63,363 nucleotides of DNA from Candidatus Methylobacter oryzae. GTDB taxonomy: Bacteria; Pseudomonadota; Gammaproteobacteria; Methylococcales; Methylomonadaceae. Within the stretch, counting starts at the first letter, position 1. Every line of letters begins with the position of its first letter. The notes under the pieces were generated by a model. That model was not told where the DNA came from and searched no databases. It saw nothing but the letters and a program-made list of their open reading frames with translations. The translations under genes and the position numbers were made by a program. Positions 8,829-17,671 of the stretch are shown piece after piece. Where the stretch lies: assembly GCA_945861405.1 (NCBI GenBank), contig CAMAUL010000008.1, positions 1 through 63,363 on the forward strand, read 5' to 3'.

Positions 8829-9845
8829 ATGAAAAATATACTGGTTGTATTTACCGGCGGCACAATCGGCTCTGTTGCAACTGACGGCACCATCAATACC
8901 TCGGACACCACATCGTTCAAATTGATCCAACTGTTTCAACAGCATTACGAGTGTCACCGGCAAATCCATTTCGACACCATTCAGCCGCTACAGATTTTGA
9001 GCGAGAACCTCGCGCCCCCGGCCTGGAAAACCATGATTGCCGCGATTGAAGCCGCCCGGCCCGATCAGTACGACGGCATCATCATCACTCACGGCACAGA
9101 CACTCTGGCTTATACGGCTTGCGCGTTGAGCTTTTATTTTAATGCCGCCAAAATTCCGATGCTGCTGGTTTCCAGCAATTATCCGCTGGATCACCCCAAA
9201 GCCAACGGCGTTGAAAACTTTATCTGCGCCGTCGAGTTCATCCAGCAATTCAAAAAGCCCGGAGTTTTTGTACCCTATCGTAACCAACAGCAAATCACCC
9301 AGCTGCATCAAGGCACCCGCTTGGCTTGTTCGTTGCAGTTAAGCGGCGATTTTTTCAGCGTTCAGGGCAAGAGCTGCATGCAATTTGAAAACCGGCAGTT
9401 TTCACTGTTGAATCCGCCTGCAAACCAAACGCCAACACAACATATCCCGTTAACAGCCGATTTTTCCGAGCGCATCCTAATGGTCAAGCCCTATCCAGGC
9501 CTCGATTACACGCGCTTCAATCTGGACAATGTCGATGCGGTTTTACATGATCTATATCACTCCGGCACCGCATGCGCCTCGCTGCAATGGGGCGAAAACC
9601 ATTCGCTGATTGAATTCATAAACCGCTGCAAAAACCTGGGCATCGCCGTTTACCTAGCTCCTGCGATTAAATCTACCGACGCCTACCAAAGCACCCAAGC
9701 CTTAATCGGGCAAGGGGCTGAAATCGTCTGGAATATGTCGATTGAAGCCGCCTATGTCAAACTGCTGCTGGCTTATGGAAACTTTCACGATACGCAGGAC
9801 ATAACGGATTTTATGACTGCGGATATCGCCGGGGAACACCTTTAA
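8829..9845 (+). CDS. L-asparaginase/glutaminase family protein
   Basis: The 338-residue product has both asparaginase threonine motifs: FTGGTIGS near residue 8 and ITHGTDTLAYTA near residues 85-96. It is of the cytoplasmic (type I) kind, with no signal peptide, so it would convert asparagine to aspartate and ammonia in the cytosol. It stands alone, divergent from folA and followed after 47 bases by a LuxR-type regulator. Confidence 0.88.
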   Translation: MKNILVVFTGGTIGSVATDGTINTSDTTSFKLIQLFQQHYECHRQIHFDTIQPLQILSENLAPPAWKTMIAAIEAARPDQYDGIIITHGTDTLAYTACALSFYFNAAKIPMLLVSSNYPLDHPKANGVENFICAVEFIQQFKKPGVFVPYRNQQQITQLHQGTRLACSLQLSGDFFSVQGKSCMQFENRQFSLLNPPANQTPTQHIPLTADFSERILMVKPYPGLDYTRFNLDNVDAVLHDLYHSGTACASLQWGENHSLIEFINRCKNLGIAVYLAPAIKSTDAYQSTQALIGQGAEIVWNMSIEAAYVKLLLAYGNFHDTQDITDFMTADIAGEHL

Positions 9846-9892
9846 TGGCACTTGATGCAAGTCCGCCAGAACATCCTTAAAGGACAATAGCA

Positions 9893-10672
9893 ATGATAGA
9901 AAGCAATATGGACTCCATCCACACCCTATGGGACGAACTGGCCGATTTCGGCGCCGACCGTTCCGACGAAGCCCTGACCCACCTGATGAACGGTCTGTGC
10001 GCATTGGCGGAAGCACGGAATATCTCCTGGATGGGAGCCGTGCGCCTGGATGCCTCTTTTGTCGGCGATCAAGCAAAGGGCTGGCGGCCCCGCGTCATCC
10101 GTTATCTGCACCCGGCGCTACAGTTGGACGCCGCCGCGCACGAACAAACGGGCAAACTGGAGCTGGGGGATGTTGACGAGACTACCCTGCGTAACTTGGC
10201 CGGCGCAGGGGCCTTCCGCGCTAACCGGCTGCGGGACTTGGTAGGATCGGAATGGTTTGAATCAGCTTACTACCGCGCTTATTACAAGGGCGTCGGCCGC
10301 GAAGACGCAGTCTGGGTAGCCTTTCCGGTAAACAAGGACATCGAATCCTGGTTCGGCATATTCCGCGGCCCGGATCAACCGCCTTTCACCGAAGCCGAGC
10401 GCGATCAAATTGCCTATGCCCTGCGCAGCCTCAAGTGGTTTCATCGGCAACTGCTGCTTTCCCACGGCCTGCTGGCGGCCGTAACACCTCTGACGCCAGC
10501 CGAACGGCGAGTGTTGCACCTGCTGCTAACCGGCCTTTCCGAGAAGCTGATCGCCGAGCAACTGGAGCGCAGCTATCACACTACCCATAAAAGTATCACA
10601 TCCATCTATCGCAAATTCGGCGTCAACAACCGGGCCGCCCTCATGGCTCTGTGGCTGGGGCAGACGGCATAA
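9893..10672 (+). CDS. LuxR-type transcriptional regulator
   Basis: The 259-residue product ends with a LuxR/FixJ helix-turn-helix (residues about 199-255, LTPAERRVLHLLLTGLSEK then AEQLERSYHTTHKSITSIYRK). The N-terminal roughly 190 residues are not a receiver domain: no phospho-acceptor aspartate pattern is evident. They look like a GAF- or autoinducer-like sensor of unknown ligand. AAAGGA precedes the ATG at a good distance. The perfect 18-bp palindrome at 11579-11596 before the autotransporter is a candidate target, which is an inference from proximity only. Confidence 0.85.
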   Translation: MIESNMDSIHTLWDELADFGADRSDEALTHLMNGLCALAEARNISWMGAVRLDASFVGDQAKGWRPRVIRYLHPALQLDAAAHEQTGKLELGDVDETTLRNLAGAGAFRANRLRDLVGSEWFESAYYRAYYKGVGREDAVWVAFPVNKDIESWFGIFRGPDQPPFTEAERDQIAYALRSLKWFHRQLLLSHGLLAAVTPLTPAERRVLHLLLTGLSEKLIAEQLERSYHTTHKSITSIYRKFGVNNRAALMALWLGQTA

Positions 10673-10683
10673 AAGTCCGGTAG

Positions 10684-10760
10684 TCAGAAGGGGCGGCATC
10701 GCGCGCCTTTTCGATTACCAACCGCTGGCGTTCATACAATGGTGCGCGGTGCCCCCCTAC
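10684..10760. repeat. Degenerate GTAG/CTAC element downstream of the LuxR gene
   Basis: This 77-bp stretch matches the element at 11705-11781 at most positions. It shares exactly GGCGTTCATACAATGGTGCG and ends CCCCCCTAC, but its left hairpin is degraded. It is intergenic and lies close to the stop of the DUF5615 gene. Confidence 0.75.
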
Positions 10761-10766
10761 TTGGCT

Positions 10767-11132
10767 TCAGTCGACCCGATTCCATCCTGTTTGTGTGAGT
10801 TCTACCAACAATTCCCCTGATGCGAATTTTTCTTCGATGAGCGGTAATAATCGTTCAAACCATTCCAGTAAATCTTTGCGCCGCGTGTTGCCTACCCTTA
10901 CCCAAATCAACGGTACTGGTTTTTCATCAGCGTTATGTAAAATCACAAAATCTTCATCTTTACTGACAATGATGCTTTCACTCTGCTTGGCCCATATCCA
11001 AATATCCCTATCTGATGTTTGCATCATCTTTAAATCAGCAACATGTTTAGATTCGTGCCCATGTTGTTGTAACATTCGCGCTAAGCCAATGGGTAGCTGT
11101 GCGTCTACTAAAAATCGCACTTCAGGCAACAC
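10767..11132 (-). CDS. DUF5615 family PIN-like toxin
   Basis: The 121-residue product begins with a PIN-like core: FLVDAQLPIGLARMLQQHGHES, then SDRDIWIWAKQSESIIVSKDEDF with the acidic residues expected of the metal site. DUF5615 proteins are predicted ribonuclease toxins paired with DUF433 antitoxins. Its start overlaps the end of the upstream DUF433 gene by 11 bases, consistent with a translationally coupled toxin-antitoxin pair. Confidence 0.85.
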   Translation of the reverse strand: MLPEVRFLVDAQLPIGLARMLQQHGHESKHVADLKMMQTSDRDIWIWAKQSESIIVSKDEDFVILHNADEKPVPLIWVRVGNTRRKDLLEWFERLLPLIEEKFASGELLVELTQTGWNRVD

Positions 11133-11346
11133 TTAAAATTGAATGATCCATCTGATGTGCCGCGTATTCCAGGGCGGCTTTAATGTCACCCGCCTCAAGA
11201 TAGGGATAGTCTTCCAGTATTTCCTCTGTACTGGCACCCGCTGCCAATAAATCCAGAATATCCTTTACTCTAATGCGCATATGGCGAATGCAAGGACGAC
11301 CGCCGCATAATTGCGGATCAGTAGTAATTCTGTTTAATTCAGTCAT
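11122..11346 (-). CDS. DUF433 family antitoxin
   Basis: The frame is open further upstream (to 11406), but the ATG at 11346 preceded by AGAGA gives the usual 74-residue length, MTELNRITTDPQLCGGRPCIRH onward. DUF433 carries the signature GRPCIRHMRIRVKDILDLLAAG and EEILEDYPYLEAGDIKAALEYAA, a winged-helix-like DNA-binding fold. It is expected to neutralise the DUF5615 product and autoregulate the pair. Confidence 0.87.
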   Translation of the reverse strand: MTELNRITTDPQLCGGRPCIRHMRIRVKDILDLLAAGASTEEILEDYPYLEAGDIKAALEYAAHQMDHSILSVA

Positions 11347-11578
11347 TATGTTTTTCTCTATTGATGACGTTAAAAAAGCATCTGATTGACTCAAGGTTTC
11401 GCTCAAAATTCGCTGCTACCTTATCTTAATGTATTGATATATTCATACATTTGCAAGCGCGACTTTAGCAAAAAAATCCGCACATTTCGGCAACGAGTGC
11501 CGCAAAAAGTCAGTAATATCAGCTTCATCCTCCCGGTTCACCTAAAAATACTACGAAAGCCGTGGCCTTAGCTGCCAT

Positions 11579-11596
11579 ACCCCCTAATTAGGGGGT
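11579..11596. promoter_or_regulatory. Perfect 18-bp palindrome upstream of the autotransporter
   Basis: ACCCCCTAATTAGGGGGT is an uninterrupted perfect palindrome 61 bases before the autotransporter start. It lacks a loop and a T-tract, so an operator for a dimeric regulator is more likely than a terminator. The LuxR-type regulator at 9893 is a candidate binder by proximity. The 250-base gap (11407-11656) otherwise shows no gene. Confidence 0.55.
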
Positions 11597-11656
11597 ACAA
11601 CCCTATAAAGCATAAGCGTATGCTCCTTCCTAAAAAATATTTGGGAACGAACAGCT

Positions 11657-14600
11657 ATGAACCACACCTACCGCCTGATCTTGAATGCCGCAGTAAAAAT
11701 TCCGGTAGGGGCCGCATTGCGCCCCTTTTCGATGTCCAACCCTATTGGCGTTCATACAATGGTGCGCGATGCGCACCCTACATGGCTTGGTTTTAATCAT
11801 GCACGTCATAGCAGTAACGCATCCACCCTGCAACGAATCCGTCGCACGGCCGTCCTGGCGGGTGCCGTCTTGACAGCCTTGACCTCCGGCCAAGCCCTCG
11901 CCCAATCCGGCCTGCTGCTGTACGTTCCCAATAGCGCGGACAGCAGCGTCTCGGCGTACCAGACCAACGCGGACGGCAGCCTGACGGCGGTGGCGACGAT
12001 CTCGGGCCTCGGCGCCACGCCGCGCGTGGCCGCCGTGCGGGGAGACCAGGCGTTCGCCTACGTGACGATCTTCGGTAGCGACCAGGTCAAGGTCATCGAC
12101 ACCAGCAGCAACACGGTGGTGCAGACGGTGGCGACGGGCGATGGCCCCTTCGGCGTTGCGGTCAGCCCCGACGGCAGCCGGGTCTACGTGACGAACAATC
12201 AAACCGGCGACAACGTGTCGGTGTTCAGCGCCGATGCGAGTACCGGCCAGCTCAGCGCGCTGACGACGATCAATGTCGGTGCGAGGCCGCGCGCTATAGC
12301 CATCAGCCGCGACGGAACGCGCGCCTATGTCGCGAACCAGCTCCCCGGCACCGTCTCCGTCATCGACACCGCCACCAACAGCGTGATCGCCACCGTGAAC
12401 ACCGGCGGCCAGCTCTCCGACGTGGAGGTCAACCCCGACGGCACTCGCGCTTACACTGTTGATGTCACCAACAACAAGGTCTACGTCATCGACACGGCAA
12501 CCAACGCCGTGGTGGCGAACCCCGCAACCGGCTCCCTCCCCATCGGCGTCGTGGTCAGCGCCGACGGCTCGCGGTTCTATGTCACCAACTTCAACGGCAA
12601 CACGATTACCCAGTTCGACGCCTCCACCAACACCTCGCTCGGCACGGTAGCCACCGGCGACGATCCGGGCCTGCTGGCGATCAGCCCGGACGGCACGTCC
12701 GTCTACGTGGCGCAGGGGGGGACGTCCGATACCGTCGGGATATTCTCGGTTTCGTCCGGCCTGCTGACCGCCAACGGCACTATAGCGGCGGGGAACGATC
12801 CGCATTCAGTAGGACTCTGCGGCAACGGCAGCGCGATGCTCGGTTCCGGAGGCACCTTTGTAGCGAACACGGCCGGGGCTTTAGGATGTACCGGCAGCAG
12901 CGCCTCGTTCACCGGCGGTACGCTGAAGATCAATACGGCGTCCTTTTCCAGTTCCCAGGCCATGTCGCTGGGCACCGGGGGCGGCACTATCGACACCAAC
13001 GGCAACAACGCCACGATCTCAGGGGTGATCAGCAGCACCGGCGGTCTGACCAAGAGCGGAACCGGCACCCTGACCCTTTCGGGCGCGAACACTTACAGCG
13101 GCGGCACGACGGTCAACGCCGGTACGCTCTCGGGCGACACCAGCAGCCTGCAGGGCGCGATCACTAACAATGCCACGGTGACTTTCGACCAAGCGGCCAA
13201 CGGCACTTATGCCGGGGTAATGGGCGGCAGCGGCAGTCTGACTAAGAGCGGCGCGGGAATTTTGACCCTATCGGGTGCGAACACTTACAGCGGCGGGACG
13301 ACGGTCAACGCCGGTACGCTCTCGGGCACCACGACGAGCCTCCAGGGCGCGATCACCAACAACGCCACGGTGACCTTCGACCAAGCGGCCAACGGCACTT
13401 ATGCCGGGGCGATGGGCGGCACTGGCAGTCTGAGCAAGAGCGGCACCGGCACACTGACCCTCTCCGGCACCAACACTTACAACGGCGGCACCACGGTCAG
13501 CGGTGGTCTGGTCAACTTCAGCACGCTCTCCAATCTCGGCTCGGGCAACGTGACGCTCAACGGCGGCGGCCTCCAGTGGGCCACCGGCGCCACCACCGAC
13601 GTCTCTTCACGCCTGAACGCCCTCGGCGCTGGCGGCGCGACCTTCGACACCAACGGCAACAGCGTGACGCTCGCGTCCGCGCTGACCGGCGCAGGCGCGC
13701 TCACCAAGAGCGGAACCGGCACGCTCTCGCTCTCCGGCACCAACACTTACAACGGCGGCACCACGGTCAACGCCGGTACGCTCTCGGGCACCACGACGAG
13801 CCTCCAGGGCGCGATCACCAACAACGCCGCAGTGACGTTCGACCAAGCGGCCAACGGCACTTATACCGGGGTAATGGGCGGCACTGGCAGTCTGAGCAAG
13901 AGCGGCACCGGCACGCTGACCCTCTCCGGCACCAACACTTACAACGGCGGCACCACGGTCAGCGGTGGTCTGGTCAACTTCAGCGCGCTCTCCAACTTCG
14001 GCTCGGGCAACGTGACGCTCAACGGCGGCGGCCTCCAGTGGGCTACCGGCGCCACCACCGACGTCTCTCCACGCCTGAACGCCCTCGGCGCTGGCGGCGC
14101 GACCTTCGACACCAACGGCAACAGCGCGACTTTGTCCGGCATCGTCGGCGGCACCGGCGGGCTGGTCAAAAGCGGAACCGGCACCCTGACCCTTTCGGGC
14201 GCGAACACCTACAGCGGCGGCACCACGGTCAACGCCGGTACGCTCTCGGGCACCACGACGAGCCTCCAGGGCGCGATCACCAACAATGCCACGGTGACTT
14301 TCGACCAGACAAGCAACGGCACCTATGCAGGGGCGATAAGCGGTACCGGCGGCCTGACCAAGAACGGAACCGGCAAGACTATTCTGTCCGGCGCAAATAC
14401 CTACAGCGGCGATACCAATATCAACGGCGGTATCCTGTCCGTCAACGGTTCGGTGGCTTCCAATGTTTCCGTCGCCAGCGGCGGCACTCTGGGCGGTTCG
14501 GGAAGTATCGGCGGAGCCGTCACCGTCGCCGACGGCGGCATCATCGCGCCGGGTAACAGCCCAGGCATACTCACGGTGAACAGTCTTACTCTGAACCCGG

Positions 14601-15946
14601 GTTCGATTACCCGCATGGAAATCAACGGCCTGACCGCTGGCACCCAGTACGACCAGATCGTGGTCAACAACACTGCCACGCTGGGCGGCACGCTCGATCT
14701 GGTGTTCGGTTTTACCCCGGCTGGCGGTAACCGTTTTACGCTGATCAAGGCCGCCAATATCGTGCCCGGTTTTGCCGCTATCCAGGACAATATCTCGACC
14801 AATCTCGGCGCAGCGCTATCGGTGAGTACGATCAGCAGCGCCACGGCCTTCGACCTCCTGATCAATCAAGGCAGTTTTGTGCCGTTCGCGCTGACCCACA
14901 ACCAGCGCTCGGCGGCCTCGATGGTGGATGCCCAGTATGCCGCCTGGGGAGCCACCGGGCTGGTCAACTATCTCGACACGCTGAGCGCGGCGCAACTGCC
15001 GACGGTGCTGGGCAGCCTGAGCGGTGAGCAGCACACGCACGGCCAGTCTATGGCGCGTCGCTTGGGAACGCAGTTCAACAGTCTGCTGTTAAGCCGCTTG
15101 GATGCTGTCGATGCTGAGCGTACGCACGGCTGGAATTTCTGGCTGAAGGGTCTGGGCGGGTTCGGCAGGGTGGACAGCGACGGCAATGCCGGTCGCGCCG
15201 ACAACAACAGCGGCGGTTTCGCTTTGGGCGCGGATACTGAGCTTAACGACCATGCGCTGCTCGGCGCAGCCGCGAGCTATGTCCACAGCAATGTCGATGC
15301 GGTTACTGCCAATCTGGGCATGGACAGTTATCAGCTGTCCGGCTATGCCAAATGGCATCGTGACGACAATTATATCAAGGGCACGCTGGGCGCGGGTTTT
15401 CATCAAACCGGTTCGCGCCGTACGGTGTTTGAGGATAGCGCCTCCGCAAATTACGGCAGCACCACTGCCGGTACCGCGCTGGAAGCGGGCCGCAATGTTG
15501 CGCTGCTGGAGCATACGACTTTGACGCCTTATGCGGGGATGCAGTACCAGCATTTGAACCGGAACGGTTTTACCGAAACCGGCTCGGATCTGGCGAACCT
15601 GAAGGTGCGCGAGGCCAATGAGGATTCTTTCAGGACGTTGCTCGGGGCGCGTCTGAGCCAGACTGTGAAGACCGGATGGGGTGTGTCGATACAGCCTTCG
15701 CTCCATGCCGCCTGGGTGCATGAGCATGGCGATAGGGTTTCCCGGATGGCGGCCGATTTTGCCGCCGCGCCTGCTGCCGTCTACCGCGTCAACGGCCCGT
15801 CACTCGACCGCAGCCGCGCCGCCGTCGGCGCGGGTCTGGTAACGCAGTTCAGCAAAACGGCGCAGCTGAATGTCGCTTACAACGCCGAGCTGGCCAGGAG
15901 CGACAACTGGCATACGTTGTCGGCGACTTTTGAGTACCGGTGGTAG
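11657..15946 (+). CDS. Autotransporter with YVTN propeller, tandem beta-strand repeats and C-terminal beta-barrel
   Basis: This 1429-residue type V secretion protein begins MNHTYRLILNAAVK, which resembles the extended signal peptide region of autotransporters. A hydrophobic core and the cleavage site LALAQ near residue 82 follow. Residues about 85-395 are YVTN-type beta-propeller blades (NPDGTRAYTVDVTNNKVYVIDTAT style, quoted in part). Residues about 405-950 hold tandem passenger-associated repeats around GTGTLTLSGANTYSGGTTV. Residues about 1155-1429 are the outer-membrane barrel, ending in the expected aromatic FEYRW. Residues 17-42, within the extended signal region, are encoded by a REP-doublet-like element. 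The gene is more GC-rich than its neighbours, which hints at transfer. A surface adhesin-like role is likely; the ligand is unknown. Confidence 0.92.
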   Translation: MNHTYRLILNAAVKIPVGAALRPFSMSNPIGVHTMVRDAHPTWLGFNHARHSSNASTLQRIRRTAVLAGAVLTALTSGQALAQSGLLLYVPNSADSSVSAYQTNADGSLTAVATISGLGATPRVAAVRGDQAFAYVTIFGSDQVKVIDTSSNTVVQTVATGDGPFGVAVSPDGSRVYVTNNQTGDNVSVFSADASTGQLSALTTINVGARPRAIAISRDGTRAYVANQLPGTVSVIDTATNSVIATVNTGGQLSDVEVNPDGTRAYTVDVTNNKVYVIDTATNAVVANPATGSLPIGVVVSADGSRFYVTNFNGNTITQFDASTNTSLGTVATGDDPGLLAISPDGTSVYVAQGGTSDTVGIFSVSSGLLTANGTIAAGNDPHSVGLCGNGSAMLGSGGTFVANTAGALGCTGSSASFTGGTLKINTASFSSSQAMSLGTGGGTIDTNGNNATISGVISSTGGLTKSGTGTLTLSGANTYSGGTTVNAGTLSGDTSSLQGAITNNATVTFDQAANGTYAGVMGGSGSLTKSGAGILTLSGANTYSGGTTVNAGTLSGTTTSLQGAITNNATVTFDQAANGTYAGAMGGTGSLSKSGTGTLTLSGTNTYNGGTTVSGGLVNFSTLSNLGSGNVTLNGGGLQWATGATTDVSSRLNALGAGGATFDTNGNSVTLASALTGAGALTKSGTGTLSLSGTNTYNGGTTVNAGTLSGTTTSLQGAITNNAAVTFDQAANGTYTGVMGGTGSLSKSGTGTLTLSGTNTYNGGTTVSGGLVNFSALSNFGSGNVTLNGGGLQWATGATTDVSPRLNALGAGGATFDTNGNSATLSGIVGGTGGLVKSGTGTLTLSGANTYSGGTTVNAGTLSGTTTSLQGAITNNATVTFDQTSNGTYAGAISGTGGLTKNGTGKTILSGANTYSGDTNINGGILSVNGSVASNVSVASGGTLGGSGSIGGAVTVADGGIIAPGNSPGILTVNSLTLNPGSITRMEINGLTAGTQYDQIVVNNTATLGGTLDLVFGFTPAGGNRFTLIKAANIVPGFAAIQDNISTNLGAALSVSTISSATAFDLLINQGSFVPFALTHNQRSAASMVDAQYAAWGATGLVNYLDTLSAAQLPTVLGSLSGEQHTHGQSMARRLGTQFNSLLLSRLDAVDAERTHGWNFWLKGLGGFGRVDSDGNAGRADNNSGGFALGADTELNDHALLGAAASYVHSNVDAVTANLGMDSYQLSGYAKWHRDDNYIKGTLGAGFHQTGSRRTVFEDSASANYGSTTAGTALEAGRNVALLEHTTLTPYAGMQYQHLNRNGFTETGSDLANLKVREANEDSFRTLLGARLSQTVKTGWGVSIQPSLHAAWVHEHGDRVSRMAADFAAAPAAVYRVNGPSLDRSRAAVGAGLVTQFSKTAQLNVAYNAELARSDNWHTLSATFEYRW
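11705..11781. repeat. GTAG/CTAC double-hairpin element inside the autotransporter signal region
   Basis: The element runs from GTAGGGGCCGCATTGCGCCC to GGTGCGCGATGCGCACCCTA plus C. It has a left hairpin (GGGGC with GCCCC), a spacer, and a perfect right hairpin (GGTGCGC, loop GAT, GCGCACC). It is translated in frame as residues 17-42 of the autotransporter. A degenerate relative lies at 10684-10760. Confidence 0.82.
13040..14420 (+). repeat. Tandem DNA repeats encoding the passenger beta-helix
   Basis: Segments starting ACGGTCAACGCCGGTACGCT recur near 13111, 13309, 13764 and 14227. A longer unit containing GTCAGCGGTGGTCTGGTCAA recurs at 13496 and 13958, exactly 462 bases (154 codons) apart, with very high identity. 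All spacings keep the frame, so homologous recombination could lengthen or shorten the passenger without disrupting translation. Confidence 0.85.
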
Positions 15947-15984
15947 GCTGAGCCAAGTTTTAAGCTCCAATTTGGAATCAATCT

Positions 15985-16599
15985 TCATTCCGCAATAAAA
16001 CGGCTTTGATAATCGTCCATGGCCCGTCTAATCACTTCATGCGCTTCTTCCCGTCCGTAGACATTGGTTATTTCGCAGGAGTTCTTTTCGCTTGGCAAGT
16101 GTTTATAGGTCAGAAAGTAATGCCTCAGGCGGTTGATATACGACTCGGGGCAATCCGAGACATCGCTCCATTGTCGGTAAAACTCGTCGCCTTTCATGAC
16201 AGCAATAATCTTGTCGTCGGCTTCGCCGCCATCCAGCAAACGAAAACCGCCAATCGGTATCGCCTGCAACAAAATATCGCCATGCGTCACATTGCGCTCA
16301 CTCAACACGCAAATATCCAGCGGGTCGCCATCGCCCTTGACTACCGTTCTGCCCGATTTTAATGCGGCATATTCGGCAACCCTGTCCGCGCAATAGGTTT
16401 GCGGGATAAACCCGTACAAGGTAGGAACGGTGTTGGAAAACTTTTGCGGCCGGTCGATTTTAAGATAGCCTGTTTCTTTGTCGATTTCGTATTTGACGGT
16501 ATCCGATGGGACAATTTCGATGAACGCCGTGACGACCTCAGGCGTATTGTCGCCAGGGCTGATGCCGTGCCAGGGGTGCGCTTTGTATTGTATATTCAT
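15985..16599 (-). CDS. ppa: Inorganic pyrophosphatase (family I)
   Basis: The 204-residue enzyme hydrolyses pyrophosphate, pulling biosynthetic reactions forward. The core signature is DGDPLDICVLSE near residues 90-101. It is accompanied by the substrate-loop segments KYEIDKETGYLKIDR and YGFIPQTYC, and a DDKIIAVMKGD metal-binding segment. It is longer than the roughly 175-residue E. coli type, with an N-terminal extension seen in some lineages. It is transcribed alone, convergent with the autotransporter. Confidence 0.93.
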   Translation of the reverse strand: MNIQYKAHPWHGISPGDNTPEVVTAFIEIVPSDTVKYEIDKETGYLKIDRPQKFSNTVPTLYGFIPQTYCADRVAEYAALKSGRTVVKGDGDPLDICVLSERNVTHGDILLQAIPIGGFRLLDGGEADDKIIAVMKGDEFYRQWSDVSDCPESYINRLRHYFLTYKHLPSEKNSCEITNVYGREEAHEVIRRAMDDYQSRFIAE

Positions 16600-16632
16600 A
16601 GATGAAGGTAGATTTGATAATTATTAGGAAAA

Positions 16633-16733
16633 ATGGAACACGGATGACACAGATTAGGCGGATTTAAACGGATTTTATTGTTTAACTTGTTAATCCGCGT
16701 TAATCAGTTGAATCCGTGTCATCCGTGTTCCAT
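16633..16733. repeat. Palindromic repeat with ACACGGATGACAC termini, copy 2
   Basis: A 101-bp element begins ATGGAACACGGATGACACAG and ends with the exact inverse GTGTCATCCGTGTTCCAT. It shares most of its sequence with the shorter copy at 4771-4846. It occupies nearly the whole ppa-thyA gap. Confidence 0.85.
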
Positions 16734-16745
16734 TAATAAAAACAG

Positions 16746-17579
16746 TTAAACAGAAATCGGCGCCTTGATATGTTCGTGCGCCTGGTAATCGACGATTTCA
16801 AAATCTTCATAGCGGTAATCGAATATCGATTCCGGCCTACGTTTTATTTTTAATGTCGGCAGCGCGTAGGGCTTACGGGTCAGTTGCAAGTCAGCCTGCT
16901 GCTGATGGTTCAGGTACAGGTGCACGTCGCCGCCAGTCCAGATAAAGTCGCCGACTTCCAAATCGCACTGCTGGGCGACCATGTGCGTCAATAACGCGTA
17001 ACTGGCCATATTGAACGGCAAACCTAAAAACGTGTCGCAGCTGCGCTGATAGAGCTGGCAAGACAGCTTGCCGTCGGCCACATAGAATTGGAAAAACGCA
17101 TGACAGGGAGCCAGCGCCATTTTACCCAGCGCCACATTCTGCTGCGGGCTGATGCTTTCATCCGGCAAATCCGCGACATTCCAGGCGGAAACGATAATCC
17201 GGCGGCTGTTGGGCGTTTTTTTAAGTTGTTCGATGACTTGCCGGATCTGGTCGATATGCCGACCGTCGGGCGTCGGCCATGAACGCCATTGATGGCCGTA
17301 CACCGGGCCTAACTCGCCATTTTGATCCGCCCATTCGTTCCAGATATTGACATTATGCTGATGCAAAAAGCTTAAGTTAGTTTCACCTTTTAAAAACCAA
17401 AGCAATTCATATATAATTGATTTTAAATGTATTTTCTTGGTTGTAACCAAAGGAAAGCCTTCCGCCAGCGGAAAACGCATCTGATGACCGAAAATGGACA
17501 GCGTGCCGCTACCGGTTCTGTCGCCTTTCGGACTGCCTTCGCTGATAATTTTATCGAGTAATTCTAAATATTGCTTCAT
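16746..17579 (-). CDS. thyA: Thymidylate synthase
   Basis: ThyA methylates dUMP to dTMP using methylene-tetrahydrofolate. The 277-residue protein shows [19 protein letters not shown], the catalytic cysteine segment [12 protein letters not shown] near residue 155, [20 protein letters not shown] and HLYLNH. It is about a dozen residues longer than the 264-residue E. coli enzyme, with the extra residues before MALAPC. Its partner DHFR (folA) is encoded about 8 kb away. It lies downstream of lgt, a common pairing, though here another gene separates them. Confidence 0.96.
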   Translation of the reverse strand: MKQYLELLDKIISEGSPKGDRTGSGTLSIFGHQMRFPLAEGFPLVTTKKIHLKSIIYELLWFLKGETNLSFLHQHNVNIWNEWADQNGELGPVYGHQWRSWPTPDGRHIDQIRQVIEQLKKTPNSRRIIVSAWNVADLPDESISPQQNVALGKMALAPCHAFFQFYVADGKLSCQLYQRSCDTFLGLPFNMASYALLTHMVAQQCDLEVGDFIWTGGDVHLYLNHQQQADLQLTRKPYALPTLKIKRRPESIFDYRYEDFEIVDYQAHEHIKAPISV

Positions 17580-17640
17580 GCGGGTTTTTTATGGCTGCTT
17601 GGTTTCTTAGGGTATGGTTCTGAAACTTGACGAAACATTT

Positions 17641-17663
17641 GTAGGGGGCGATTTCAATCGCCC
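17641..17663. repeat. Single GTAG-type REP hairpin
   Basis: GTAG is followed by GGGGCGATTTCAATCGCCC, a hairpin with arms GGGCGAT and ATCGCCC around TTCA. It sits just downstream of the stop codon of the minus-strand DUF6880-like gene. A singleton of the REP type, it has no inverted partner nearby. Confidence 0.7.
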
Positions 17664-17671
17664 GGCATAGA

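Noticed and set aside
11630..12805. A 391-codon minus-strand frame opposite the autotransporter
   Set aside because: It is an antisense shadow of the YVTN propeller region with arginine- and valine-biased composition and no motif.
13040..14420. CRISPR array
   Set aside because: The repeats are long, coding, in frame and without unique spacers; they encode the autotransporter passenger.
13576..14556. A 326-codon frame, rich in arginine and histidine, within the autotransporter
   Set aside because: It is the second frame of GC-rich tandem repeats; the composition is an artefact and the autotransporter frame is clearly real.
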